Source of the DNA: Priapulus caudatus
Lineage: Eukaryota > Priapulida > Priapulimorpha > Priapulimorphida > Priapulidae
NCBI RefSeq assembly: GCF_000485595.1
Contig: NW_014577313.1
Location: forward strand, 70,562-134,561
Reading direction: 5' to 3'
Length of the DNA stretch: 64,000 bases
Part shown: positions 23,990 through 34,983 of the stretch, piece after piece
Layout of the letters: the number at the start of each line of letters is the position of its first letter
How positions within the stretch are numbered: the stretch's first letter is position 1
Made by a program: the position numbers and the translations under genes
The notes under the pieces: generated by a model
The model's database searches: none
Told to the model about the DNA's origin: nothing
Seen by the model: the letters and a program-made list of their open reading frames with translations, nothing else

Positions 23990-24556
23990 TCAGTCCGTTT
24001 GTAACAGTCAACAAATCCATGTTTAACCCTCCTCTGAGGGTCAAAAGGTTATCCGACACTTACTCTTCGCATGTCAGCGGAAAGTACATTTTATGTCCTT
24101 TCAATAAAGCTATAAAAATGAGTCACCGGCTGCAAGAAAAAAAAGTTTTTAAATCGCTCCGTCAGACCATTCTTCATAAAATCGTCTAAAATCTGCCCTG
24201 TGCCCATTGACCTTTGACCTGTGACCTCCAATTTCGCCACAGTTGATGGCTTTTCCTACCATGATGCTATACACGACTATCACGAGCCTAGGTCGAGCCG
24301 TTTAGATTTGTGCGCAATCTGCATTTCCTCCCTATACCTTAGTTAAAGGACGGAATGTTCCTCCTTCTTTTACACCTCTTGACCTTTAATCTTTGACCGC
24401 CCAGCTTCGACATCCCAACTCGTTTTCGGATTTACCCCACGTCCCGAATATCGCTACCGCTACGTCGAGCCGTTAGATTTGTGCAACTGTTGACGAACGG
24501 ACGCCACGGCGGACCACGCACGCTTATGCGATTCTAGAAGCTGCATCTGACTATGT
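23990..24556 (+). repeat. Dispersed repeat with terminal stem-loop, copy 2
   Basis: Same family as 55565-56166. It begins around CAGTCAACAAATCCATG, includes CTGCCCTGTGCCCATTGACC and TCTTTTACACCTCTTGACC, and ends with the hairpin CATCTGACTATGTCAGAT and AGCTAAAA. Confidence 0.65.
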
Positions 24557-24614
24557 CAGATAAGCTAAAAACTGAGTGTGGTGATATGTACATGTTTCTT
24601 ATTTCACGTTTTGT

Positions 24615-24850
24615 CTTGAATGGTTCGATGGGTGGTTCCATGGTTGAATGGATGGATAGAAGGATCGATGGGTGGTTCTATGGTTGAATCGATGAATGGA
24701 TGAATAGAAGAATGGATGGGTGGTTGAATGGATGAATCGAAGGATGGATGGGTGGTTGTATGGTTGAATGGATGAATAGAAGGATGGATGGGTGGTTGTA
24801 TGGATGGATGGAGTGACAGATGGATGGAGTGACAGATGGATAGATGTTTG
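24615..24850. repeat. GGAT-type short tandem repeat
   Basis: Degenerate GGATGGATGGGTGG units, the inverted partner of 5342-5580. Confidence 0.75.
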
Positions 24851-25274
24851 ATGGATGAGCATGCAGCAGAATAGCAAAGTAATAGGCAGCAGAATCAACA
24901 ACAGGCAGTCATTGAATAGCAACATTTTTTATTTTTGCAGTGAGAGCTACAGGACGAGAAATAAAACACACTGTGTACACACAAGCTATAATTGAATCGC
25001 TAGCCCTAACGAATACTACAACGTTCAATTAAAAAAAGTGCACATCGCCACCACCGCACCTGCGGCCTCGTTACCTTGCTACATCCATCACACACGTCAG
25101 TGATACACACATAGCTGCCGCCCCCCCCCCATCTCTCCACCCCCCTCTCCATCCCTCCTGCTGCTGCTGCTGCGCTGCTGCTGCTGCATTCAGACGCCTA
25201 CGTTAGGGGCGTACACGGCCAGGCGTCTCCTCTGTAGTTCTGTGGTATGAGACACTGCCCGCGGCGCTCCCCCA

Positions 25275-27088
25275 TCAGCCGCCAGCAGCCTGCGACGAGC
25301 CTTCCAGCAGGAAACGAAGATTGCGCAGGTGAGACAGACTCAGCTTGTTCTCAGCGACGACGGCGCCGAGGCGCGCACGCGCTGAACCTCAACATCTCCT
25401 GCCGCTGCCACAGTGCCAGGATGCCGCTGTCCGCTCAGCGGCCGCGGTCCCGCGTTCAGCGCCCCCTGTGGGGACTCTCGGGGGCGACCACGCAGCCGAT
25501 TCTCACGTTGTAGTCTACGGGGATGATGCTGAGGCGGCAGCGGCCCGTCTGCCGGTAGTCCTGCGCTCGACGAGGCGCTTCCGGCCAGTCGTGCGATGTA
25601 AGCGTAGTCCCCGACATGACGCCCTCCGCAAGACTGCTCCTCGTCTTCGATGGTCGCCCGGGTCAGCGCTCACCTTCGCCACAGCCGCGCCGAAGCTCCG
25701 ACTGCGGGAGGCTGTCCCGGCCAGCGAGGCTCTCCATGCGCTAGCGCGCCACACGACGGGCACGACGGCGCCCTCTTGCAGCCTCGCGCGCAGGTTCGTG
25801 AACGGGCTACGCGATGGTGGTTCGCACGACAGGACGCTGACGAGGGTGCCCGCTGTAGAAGCCCAGCATGACAATTGACAAACAGCCACCAGGGAGATGT
25901 GCAGCGTGCGCGCCGCTGCGCCCACCGGTTGTAGTGCCGCCCTGATACGCCAGCGTGCGATCACGTACATCGAGAAGTAGCTGACGAGAGGGAGGCGGTG
26001 CCCGCCGCGGGATACGGGAGTTGGCAGGGAGGTGGGTCCGGCGGGAGGTGGGAGCTGCGGGATGAGTGATCCGGTAGGTAGGTGGGAGCTGGAGGAAGGC
26101 GTAGGGAGACCCGGTAAGGGGGCGGAGACCTGGCAGGGAATTGGGACCTGACGGGGAGGAGGGAGCTGATGGGAAGGTGGTAGCTGGCGGGGAACGGAGC
26201 GCGGGGGCAAGCGTGGGAGCGCGTGGTGAGGTGGGAGCCGGTGGGGAGGCGGAGACCCGGCAATGGATGCCGAGCTGCGGACCGGCGGGCGATGCTGATG
26301 GGCCCTGCAGGCCGGGGATGCGATGGAACCGGCGGATGAGATGGGGCCGGCGAGGGGATCGATGAACCCGCGGGGATGCGATGAAACCCCGCGAGGATGC
26401 GATGGAACCCGGCGGGGATAGATGCGGCCCCGGCGGGCGATGCGATGGGGCCCGGCGGGAAAGCCGATCGCAGCCCGGCCAGAGATGCGATGGGGCCCGG
26501 CGCGGGCAATAGTCGGCGGTGCAGCGCGGACAGCAGCAGGGTATGACGACGCCGTGTAAGCGAAGAACATTACCCAGACTGCATCGCTGAACGGCGAAAC
26601 ACGCTGAGAGCCTCGACCGACGGCCGGTGGGGAGCGGACGATGAAACCGCGTACCTACAGTCTCTAGGAAGCTGACGCTTCGCATCTGGATGACGTTACA
26701 CGACAAGTCGTAGGTGGAGTCTAGGATGTCTCGCGACACGCCTCGCCTGGCGCCGTCCCGCACACGTAGTGCGGCGAGTACGTGAAGTTGTAGAAGGTGG
26801 AGAGGGTGGAGACAACGTGCACGAACACCCTGATCATGCGATCGTCGTGTCGGGCGTCGACGACAGTTGAAGAAGCCACGCTGAGGTTGAGCGCCACTAG
26901 GCTCGACGACGACGACCCGGTGGTGGCCGGGCGGTCGCCGCGCCCCGCACGTCGCCGCGGTGGGGCCACCGGTCGCACGGCGCGCGGCGGCGTAGCGCAG
27001 GGCGTGATGACGGCGTTGGATCCGCCGCCTCTCGCATGCCAGCCAGCGCCAGCAGCAGCAACAGATACGTGATCTCTCTCCCTGTCAT
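25275..27088 (-). pseudogene. Ionotropic receptor gene, near full-length but frame-broken copy
   Basis: It runs from the signal-peptide ATG (MTGREITYLLLLLALAG) through S1, M1, the proline-rich minisatellite (about 26010-26510), the pore segment (PLVSYFSMYVI near 25955-25990), and M3 (residues like IVMLGFYSG, near 25850-25880, then CEPPSR and FTNLR). It continues into lobe S2 and a tail reading AENKLSLSHLRNLRFLLEG, ending at a TGA at 25277-25275. Frames shift repeatedly. M3 plus the following TNLREL-type segment is typical of IRs rather than kainate or NMDA receptors. No clear fourth membrane helix was seen after the LSLSHL motif; whether that is real or an error is open. Confidence 0.75.
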
Positions 27089-27183
27089 CGTCACAGTGGC
27101 GGCTGGTGGGGGGATGGCGGCTCACTCACAGTAAACACACACACGTCGGTCTTACTCCTTATGAGATCACGTCACCTGCGAGC

Positions 27184-27290
27184 AGGAGGAGGAGGAGGAG
27201 GAGAGAGGAGGAGAGAGGAGGAGGAGAGGAGGAGGAGAAGGATGAAGAGAAGGAGAAGAATGACGAGGAGGAGGATGAAGAGAGAAGGGA
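27184..27290. repeat. GGA/GAGGAG purine repeat, copy 2
   Basis: Counterpart of 11286-11352, upstream of the IR start at 27088. Confidence 0.85.
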
Positions 27291-28696
27291 GAGTACTAAG
27301 GAGAGCAGGAAGGTGTGAGCTGTAGTTAGGACACTGTCACCCTCTCTCACTCGGCGTCAGCGCGGATGTGGCAAGGCTCTCTCGCTGCAGCTGCGATGAC
27401 TAACACAACCACCACTCAGCTATCCTTGCTGTCGCAAATGAAGCTCTAATGAAACGCGTGCAGAACAACAGCTTTGCACGCGTATCGTCTGTGTCCGCCG
27501 CCGCACTCAGCATGTATTGATAACGTTGACCCAATGCAAGGCATTGAAATGTGGTGATGGTTATTGACGCGCGCCTGCACAAACACACGATGCGCTCGCA
27601 CAAACTAGCTGTCATTGTTTCGGTGGGCGACGCAGGCAATTTCATCACGATATATACGGCTTTCACAGCGGGAATAGTTGTTTTGTTTTGATGCTGTAGT
27701 CCAGGAACACATAATGATGTATGTGTGCACACGTGCACGCACGCTCGCCTGCACACATAACCTCACTTTCTCTTATGTGTCGATGTATTTGTCGTGGCAT
27801 GAGTCTGTATTGACAATGGCGCAGCACTGTACACACAACGAGCATGACCAAACAGTTTCTGTTCAATCGCTAGCGGATAAAAAGAACATACAAAACGGCA
27901 GTCCTGCCACAATCGATCACACGACGTCGCCGGTACTGATGGCGCCCTGCGGCAGAGATGGCAACACTTTTCTGAGCAAACTGTAGTGAGGATATCTGAA
28001 ATCTGTAGTCCGAGGGTCACGCAGTGACCCAAGTATGCTAGGGGGTCGGGCATGCCCCCGGAAATTTTTTGATTCCGAGATGCAATTTCCGCATTCTGGA
28101 CCAAAATGACAATAAGTTCACACTGATATTTGCTGCTAAATACATGTAGTTATTTTCAATCATGTTATATCAATGTAACACTGAAACAAAACACTTGAAA
28201 TATCATCAAAATTATATTTTTTCGATCGTAATAAAAATCGTAGTTGTATGCAAACTGGTCGTAGTGGTCAAAATGCAAACGAAATTCGCATACAAGTGCC
28301 ACGGAGCGACAGCGCTCATCTAACGTCTACTGCGGTGACTCTGTGGTAATTAAGTATTTAATATGTGATGACGGAATATAACTTAAGATACATTTTGTTG
28401 ATATATTCAAACCTTCCAAATCTTTCATCGGACCTTAAACCACTATTTTCAGCCCCTGATATATATATACTTGTCGGTACAGCTGTAAGATCAAGCAGTT
28501 TCTGTTATAATCATAGGCACAAGATTTGGCATTTAGGTGCTCTCAGGCACTATCAGTTTGGCCCAGAACACCACCCACCTTACTTACTTATAATATGTAT
28601 AGCTATACAGCTTAAAATTAACACATAACTATATTTTGCAATGCTTTTTTGAGGTACACAAGGGGTCAATAGTTTTTACATGACTGTTTTGCTGGA

Positions 28697-28698
<2 letters not shown>
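27291..28698. other. Non-coding spacer between IR and MTAP exons, copy 2
   Basis: Parallel to 11353-12880, somewhat cleaner. No gene seen. Confidence 0.5.

Positions 28699-28750
<52 letters not shown>
28699..28750. repeat. TA dinucleotide repeat, copy 2
   Basis: Pure (TA)n in the intron beside the MTAP exon at 28789-28847. Confidence 0.9.
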
Positions 28751-28788
28751 GATCCAGCCCTTTCATGGTGTCTTAATTAGCTTCTTAC

Positions 28789-29043
28789 CTTGCTAGCAAC
28801 ACACAATCCACACCAGCTATGGTCCCCTCTACAAGAACATCCGATGGCTGAAATCAATAAGAACAATATCATATTAGTAACATGCATAGTTGGTTATGTG
28901 TTGTGCATGAACTCCTTGGTAATGGTTACGTATGATTGCTATTGCAAGATGAGTACCTTGCCAAAAGCAGTGTCGACTGATTTCACACGCTTTCCTTCCA
29001 AGATGTCAGGGTTATCCAGACCAGTACCACCCACAATACCTAT
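28789..29043 (-). CDS. MTAP: MTAP 5' exons, intact copy
   Basis: Two exons on the minus strand. 29043-28957 (29 codons) begins after a CAG acceptor and encodes the glycine-rich phosphate loop [18 protein letters not shown] and onward to TAFGK, then a GTACTC donor. 28847-28789 (19 codons plus 2 nt) encodes [19 protein letters not shown] and ends in AG before GTAAG. That phase joins exactly to the G that opens the exon at 2953, making the Arg of the RHG motif. Both exons are open, unlike the copy at 12969-13232, so this copy is the better template. The exon for the first roughly 11 codons should lie at higher coordinates and was not recognised. Confidence 0.9.
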
Positions 29044-29273
29044 CTGAAAAGAAATAGAGGTAATGCTTGATGTAAATGATAATAACCTCAACTGCACAAC
29101 GTATTATACAGGGAACAATTTCCAGCGCAAAATGTGGCATAGCAAATCCTGCTATACAAAATAAATGTTTGCATTAGCAATTGATAAAATTTTTTTTCAG
29201 ACAATCACAGTGAAAATTTACACCGCAGTGCATGCTTGGCGTGTTATCGTGTCGGCTGTGACAGCACAGCTAG

Positions 29274-29385
29274 CTTAGGACACACTAGCCTAGGACACAC
29301 TAGGACACACTACACTAGACACACTAGGACACACTAGGACACGCTAGGACACACAGGACAAGCCTAGGACACACTAGCGATTCTG
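29274..29385. repeat. AGGACACACT tandem repeat, copy 2
   Basis: About ten units of ACACTAGGAC, the cleaner version of 13466-13572. Confidence 0.85.
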
Positions 29386-30184
29386 CCACGCTGCCGCAGC
29401 GTTAAACAGCGTGCGAGCTTGGCACTCGCCCCGCTCGGCCAATGTCGAGTAAAAATAATATCGGCGCGGGCGAGTGAAAGCTAAAGCTGACTCGCCCATG
29501 TTGGCGAGTAAAAATAATGTGTCTAAAACTTTAATCAAATGTTGGTCTTCGCTTACGTTATATATCCAAACATTGATGAAATACAGTTCTAGCGCATGGT
29601 GAAGGCGGCTATCAACTCCTCGACCCGACATCCTCACTTTATATTATCAAAAGGTCGCGAAGAGAGGCAGCCCGCGAGAGCGTGCAGCGCGCAGCACAGC
29701 GTGGCTGTGTATACGTGCCTGGGCGCATATTGATTGATGTACGGGGGGGGGGGGAGTGCAGGATTGTTTAAAAGTCACGTTGGCCGTGTGTGTTAACAAA
29801 TCAATAAAATCGGCGTAACGTGGCATTTCATTGACGCGGCAAAGCAGCCCGAGAATAAAATAAATTGTAAACTTGTATGTTTCCGTTTACATCTGATGGC
29901 TGGCATCGCACAACTGCGATTCATAAAAAAATATGGCCGTAGCAAATGGCTGAAATACATCGCGAATATGCGATGCGATACGGGAAAATTATTCCCTGCT
30001 GACTACTATTAAATCTTTATTGCACAGAATTCAAATACAAATACATGTACTGAAGACAGTCTTACTTTCAACTTAATTGACTGAAGTAAATACAGGAGCA
30101 GCATTTTACTACAGTATTAAAACAATCAAAAACGACCACACATATTATAAAGCAAACTACAATATCCATACTAAAAAATCGATT

Positions 30185-30323
30185 TCGGATTACCCCCCAC
30201 GTCCCGAATATCGTGACGCGTACGTCGAGCGGTTAAGATTTGTGCCCAACTGTTACGCACCCGGACGCACGCACGCTCATACGATTCTACAAGCTGCATC
30301 TGACTATGTCAGATGAGCTAAAA
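30185..30323 (+). repeat. 3' fragment of the stem-loop dispersed repeat, block copy 2
   Basis: Same fragment as 14405-14572, ending in the hairpin and AGCTAAAA. Confidence 0.7.
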
Positions 30324-30651
30324 AGCAAATAAGGCAACAGAAAAATCAAAACCAATATTAAAGCACTAACCATGCAGCCATCAATTAGTTGACAAATTCT
30401 GGCATTAATCATTACACATACCTTAACAGGCTTAATCTTATGCATGGCCCCTATCAGTTGTATTGTAGTCTTGTCTGCTGGGTAAAATGATAGTTTTGTC
30501 ACATTAGAAATGTCTTTTTAAGTGCACTACCAAGGATTTATGATGAAGGCAGTCAGAATGTAGTAGAAGTAACAATAGTCCATATTTTCATTTAAAATAA
30601 TTTATAATTATAACCATTGACCAATTTTTCATTTTGACTGCACATGCTATC

Positions 30652-31356
30652 CACTGGCAGCAAGAACAAGTCGGCACCTGCAGCTACAGCACACACGCGG
30701 CCATTGACTATATATAACGACATAGTGCCTAACTCGCCACCGCACGGACCACAACTCACCGTTTTCAATAAGTTACAACTCCGGTGTTCCTGCAGGTGAC
30801 GCCACTTTCCAACTATCGTTGGAATCGCGGAAGACTGCTGAACAAGCTACACCCGCCATTTTTGACAATCGGTCCGCCAGAATGGGCTCAAATCACAGAA
30901 ATTCCTCAAATATCCATGCGAAACGATCCTTCGAATGCTACTACTGAAGAAGGCGGCAGGGCCGGCTGCGCTGATTAGCAAGTTTAATGTGCAGACAGGA
31001 TGCGCAACTACGCAACTGACTTGCTGCAGCCAATCAGCGCAGCCGGCCCTGCCGCCTTCTTCAATAGTAGCATTCGAAGAATTGTTTCGCATGAATATTT
31101 GAGGAATTTCTGTGATTTGAGCGCATTCTGGCAGGCCGATTGTCAAAAATGGTGGGTGTAGCTTGTTCAGCAGTCTTCCGTGATTCCAACAATAGTTGGA
31201 AAGTGGCGTCACCTGCAGGAACACCGGAGTTGTAACTGATTGAAAATGGCGAGTTGTGGTCCGTGCGGCGGCGAGTTAGGCACCATGTTGTTATATATAG
31301 TCAATGGCCGCGTGTGTGCTGTAGCTGCAGGTGCGGACTTGTTCTTGCTGCCAGTG
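30652..31356. mobile_element. Palindromic hAT-like MITE, 705 bp, block copy 2
   Basis: Left end CACTGGCAGCAAGAACAAG, right end its complement CTTGTTCTTGCTGCCAGTG. Both arms are about 320 bp with a loop of roughly 50 bp (about 30978-31030). It is flanked by the perfect 8-bp duplication ATGCTATC at 30644-30651 and 31357-31364. The 8-bp duplication and CA..TG ends fit the hAT superfamily. No transposase is encoded. Confidence 0.9.
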
Positions 31357-31746
31357 ATGCTATCTAATACTAATAGTAATACTATTACTAATAACATTTC
31401 GGAGTCAGGTCATAGCAGATGGCTAGTTGTTGTAGATTTATTCTGTATTGTCTTCTGTGCATATTGATATTCATATTGAGCATTTGCACCATACGAAAAC
31501 ATGTAAGGCCATGATAATAATTATGTATCACATATTAAATTCCCCTTGCCATAAAAAAGTGCAATAACATTTTTTGCAAGCTGGGCAATTGGTAAGTAAG
31601 GTTTTTTTTTTTGTAAGCTGGGCACGTAGTTTTTACCATTTGCCATGACCGCAACGAGCTAATGAGTAATGACATGTCCCGAGACTGGACAGAACTGGCG
31701 GTGTCCAATTCCTCAGCGAAATACGCCAATTTGTCCACCATGTCCA

Positions 31747-32165
31747 TGTTGTACCCAAACTTGGAATCTGCACAATCTCAAGATTGTGCAGTGATTGTGC
31801 TGCCCAAACTGCGGATTCCCTAGTTTGGCTGACCAATCTCAAGATTGGGCAAACTGAAAACAGTCGGTGATTCAACAACCGCTCATAGCGAGTGTGTGGT
31901 GTGCGTGGTGCAAACTAAGAAGAGATTTATCTCATATTTATCCAATTATTTATTATAATCATTTAATATTTATACAAAGGTGCCAAACACATTGAGGAAA
32001 GAAGGTATACGACCTTATGATATAACATTTGAAATCCTAATAATCATATGTTTGTGCAAGCTCTGTTTATTTCTGTTTGCCTAATCTCAAGATTGGTTGC
32101 CCAAACTGGCGGATGCACTGAAATTCCAAGTTTGTGCAAGATTCCAAGTTTGGGCACAACATCCA
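31747..32165. repeat. Foldback element in the MTAP/RMND5 divergent region, uninterrupted copy
   Basis: Arms 31747-31865 and 32080-32165 are inverted copies sharing CCCAAACTTGGAATC, GCCCAAACTGCGGA and CAATCTCAAGATTGG. A perfect 24-nt palindrome lies at 31768-31791 (11-bp stems around CA). The site of the 4.6-kb insertion in the other block maps to about 31908-31915 here. Confidence 0.65.
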
Positions 32166-32199
32166 TAACACGCTGGGCGTCCTACTCGGACTCCTCCTA

Positions 32200-32460
32200 C
32201 TATGCGGCTCAGTCAAAGCGCAAGTTAGGGCCTACTGCAAATATACGCGCACAAACACACAATGCAAAACGAAAGCCAAATAGGTTACCACTACATGCAC
32301 GTACTTGATGCAACCGGCAACCTGCAGCTGCTTCCCGCTTCTGTATTCTGTACCGAACGATGTACACGGACCACTGAAGACACGAAAGGTAATTTCCACG
32401 TGACTACTAACAAAACACACGACTGTATAATACAGTGGCGCCACCTAGGAAAATATAAAC
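32200..32460. promoter_or_regulatory. RMND5 upstream region, block copy 2
   Basis: The immediate 5' flank of exon 1 contains a CACGTG E-box near 32397 and no obvious TATA box. MTAP is transcribed in the opposite direction from somewhere to the left, so a shared divergent promoter region is likely but unproven. Confidence 0.35.
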
Positions 32461-32595
32461 ATGGATTCCTGTTTATCTGTCGAGAAAAAATTGATAAAGT
32501 TTTATCGAAGTTTAAGACAATTAGTGACCAAACAACAAAGCAATTGGCAGATGTCATAGACTACGTGGAAAAGATTCAAAACGACTTATCTAATA
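32461..32595 (+). pseudogene. RMND5: RMND5 exon 1, copy with a one-base deletion
   Basis: Same exon as 21304-21439 but 135 nt instead of 136: GAGAAAGAAATTG has become GAGAAAAAATTG. This destroys the frame after VEK. It lies in the block contiguous with exons 2-5, so an annotation pipeline would truncate RMND5 here. A homopolymer sequencing error is the likeliest cause. Confidence 0.85.
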
Positions 32596-32639
32596 GTATG
32601 TATATTCACTTGTTTGAACGGCTTAAATTTATTGTGAAT

Positions 32640-33620
32640 AGGTCAGGGTACTGGGTAGATACAATAATGTAACCCAAGCGGTAAACCCAAGAGGATAGGG
32701 TTACAAAGTGTCCCTATCCTTTTCTGCGGAGAAATGCCCGAGTGAATCACTCGGGCCGGTTTGCTGGTGCGTTTTCAGATACTAGAACTTCCAAACTGGT
32801 TTTATTCTCAACACGAACCTTTCTCCGCTATCTGGGAACTTACTATGTAGCAGTGGCTGGAGGTACGGTAGCCGTCGGCGTTCAAGCCCCTTTTTTGCGT
32901 TAGGTTTAGGGTTAGGATTAGGGTTAGGGTTAGTTTAGGGTTATGGTTAGGGTATTTAGGGTTAGGTTAGGGTCTAGCTCATCTAAACTCTCAAATCGTG
33001 AATTTATTTCCCAAGGCGTTATTTCGAAATCTAGCGCCACCGCCCGCATCTTTGTCTCGTTAAGTTAGAAAGCGAATGGACTCCCGTACCCGTAGCCTCG
33101 AGACATTAAGATACGGCTACCGTACCCGTAGCCACTGCCTACTATGTATCGCAATACTCTGTATTAAACTAATATAACCTGTTTACAAAAATTCGAAGTG
33201 ACGAGCGGCGAATATACTGAGCGCCATTTCTGTTGACCTGTGACGTACGCATTTCCCAATGCGCATAGCGATCGGCAAACGCAGCGCCCTCGCGATTGGT
33301 CGGTGAATCCACTCTTCAAACCAAAGTACGTCACAGGTCAACAGAAATGGCGCTCAGTATATTCGCCGCTCGTCACTTCGAATTTTTGTAACAGGTTATA
33401 TTAGTTTAATACAGAGTATTGCGATACATAGTAAGTTCCCAGATAGCGGAGAAAAGTTCGTGTTGAGAATAAACCAGTTTGGAAGTTCTAGTATCTGAAA
33501 ACGCACCAGCAAACGGCGCCGAGTGATTCACTCGGCATTCCTCCGCAGAAAAGGATAGGGACACTTTGTAACCCTATCCTCTTGGGTTTGGGTTACATTA
33601 TTGTATCTAGGTACTGGGTA
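32640..33620. repeat. Large imperfect palindrome in RMND5 intron 1
   Basis: The left arm (about 32640-32849 plus 33149-33245) is the reverse complement of the right arm (about 33325-33620), with an 80-bp loop. Inside the arms are perfect hairpins GGATAGGG..CCCTATCC and GCCCGAGTGAATCACTCGGG. The left arm is interrupted by the 290-bp element at 32850-33139, while the right arm has the empty site. Confidence 0.8.
32850..33139. mobile_element. 290-bp TIR element carrying TTAGGG repeats
   Basis: Ends GCAGTGGCTGGAGGTACGGT and, reverse-complemented, GGCAGTGGCTACGGGTACGG. It is flanked by the direct repeat TACTATGTA at 32841-32849 and 33140-33148. The opposite palindrome arm reads straight through the target once (about 33422-33432 on the other strand). 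A TTAGGG array lies at 32901-32968. The CAGTGGC ends and an 8-9 bp duplication suggest a hAT-like MITE. The left half of the same element is at about 21694-21835. Confidence 0.8.
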
Positions 33621-34630
33621 GCCCGACCAGGCTGTGATCTGTGTGACCAACGTAACGTCCTGACATAGCCTGACATCCATCTATTGCCATTGGATAATCT
33701 TGTACCTCTACAAAAACTGCCGAACAATTACGTATATCTCAAATAAAATAATCATCTAAGCATTTCTGCCTTGTTTTGTATCAAGTATAACCTTCACCTT
33801 ATATATAGTTATAGTTATAAGTTATAGTATTCCAGCGTTGTTATTATTAATATTATTAAAACTAATACCTCAGTTTGCTGTGCACAGTGTAAATTTCAAG
33901 AGCCGAACCTAAATTTCACTTTAACCGCCAACCGCCATGTTTCCACTGCGCATGCGTTTCGATCGGAACGAGGAAAACCCGAAACGACATAACATACCAT
34001 AGCGTTGCAACTCGCATTGGCGCGAGCATAAATAAGCATCATATACTCGTATCTTACTATAATTTGCCGAATGTTGTATGTATGTATGTATGTATGTTAA
34101 TGAAAGGCTCCGTCAGTTTGGATCCAAATAGCGCCAAGTTCACACAAGAGATCGATAAATACACGGGACGGGTTCTAAACTATACTCGGTTGAAAACGGT
34201 AAAAATATCTTAAAAAATAAAAAAAAAAAATAAAAAAGGTAAACATTTGCCTGAAATAGGGAGCTGTTTTGTTTTTGTTCTGTTTCTATTTCGTTTCGTT
34301 CTGTGTATCTGTGTCTGTGTGTCTGAGCTTTTTGTAAGCCCAATAATGTAAGTAGAAATAACCATGTAAACTAATAATTGAAGTTAAACATTCAGTAGCT
34401 ATTTGGGCATAGTTTCCCATATGAGATGTACAAGTTGAATTTCATCAGAGAAGATTTTTTTTTTGGAAGTCTGCAATGCTGTGTGGGTCCGGGTGTCGTG
34501 AACAGCGAGCTGTCACAACGGTCCGATCACAAAGCACGTAATATTACGTCTCCGCACAGAGTCAAACATGCGTAGAAATAAACGATCACAACCACGCAAT
34601 ATTACCTGGTCCGCACACAGTGGAAACATG
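33621..34630. other. RMND5 intron 1, non-coding
   Basis: AT-rich, with a TATG run (34075-34097). From about 34530 there are two diverged tandem units containing GTAATATTACGT. No exon seen. Confidence 0.5.
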
Positions 34631-34633
34631 CGA

Positions 34634-34653
34634 AGCACGTAATATTACGTGCT
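34634..34653. repeat. Perfect 20-bp palindrome
   Basis: AGCACGTAATATTACGTGCT is perfectly self-complementary. A shorter version AGCACGTAATATTACGT occurs at about 34536-34552. Confidence 0.8.
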
Positions 34654-34983
34654 ACGCAGCCAAGTGGTTAAGCAGTCGCCCGACCTACCAGCCCCATTCA
34701 GATCTATCTATATTCTAACTTTGAAGTCCGTATCATCAACCAGTACATAGCATACAATAAAACATTTGTGTGTGTGTGTGTGTGTCTGTGTGCGTGCGTC
34801 TGTCTGTATTTCACTGTGTACTTGCCAAACAAATAGTTAATGTGTTACGTGTAAGCATGATTGTACATGTATTTCTATTGACATCTCAACCATAAAAAAA
34901 CAAACGTGCAACAACTAAACTCTCCATATAACACCTTACACATAACACTACGTACTGGTAACACATGCATCACAGACACTAAG

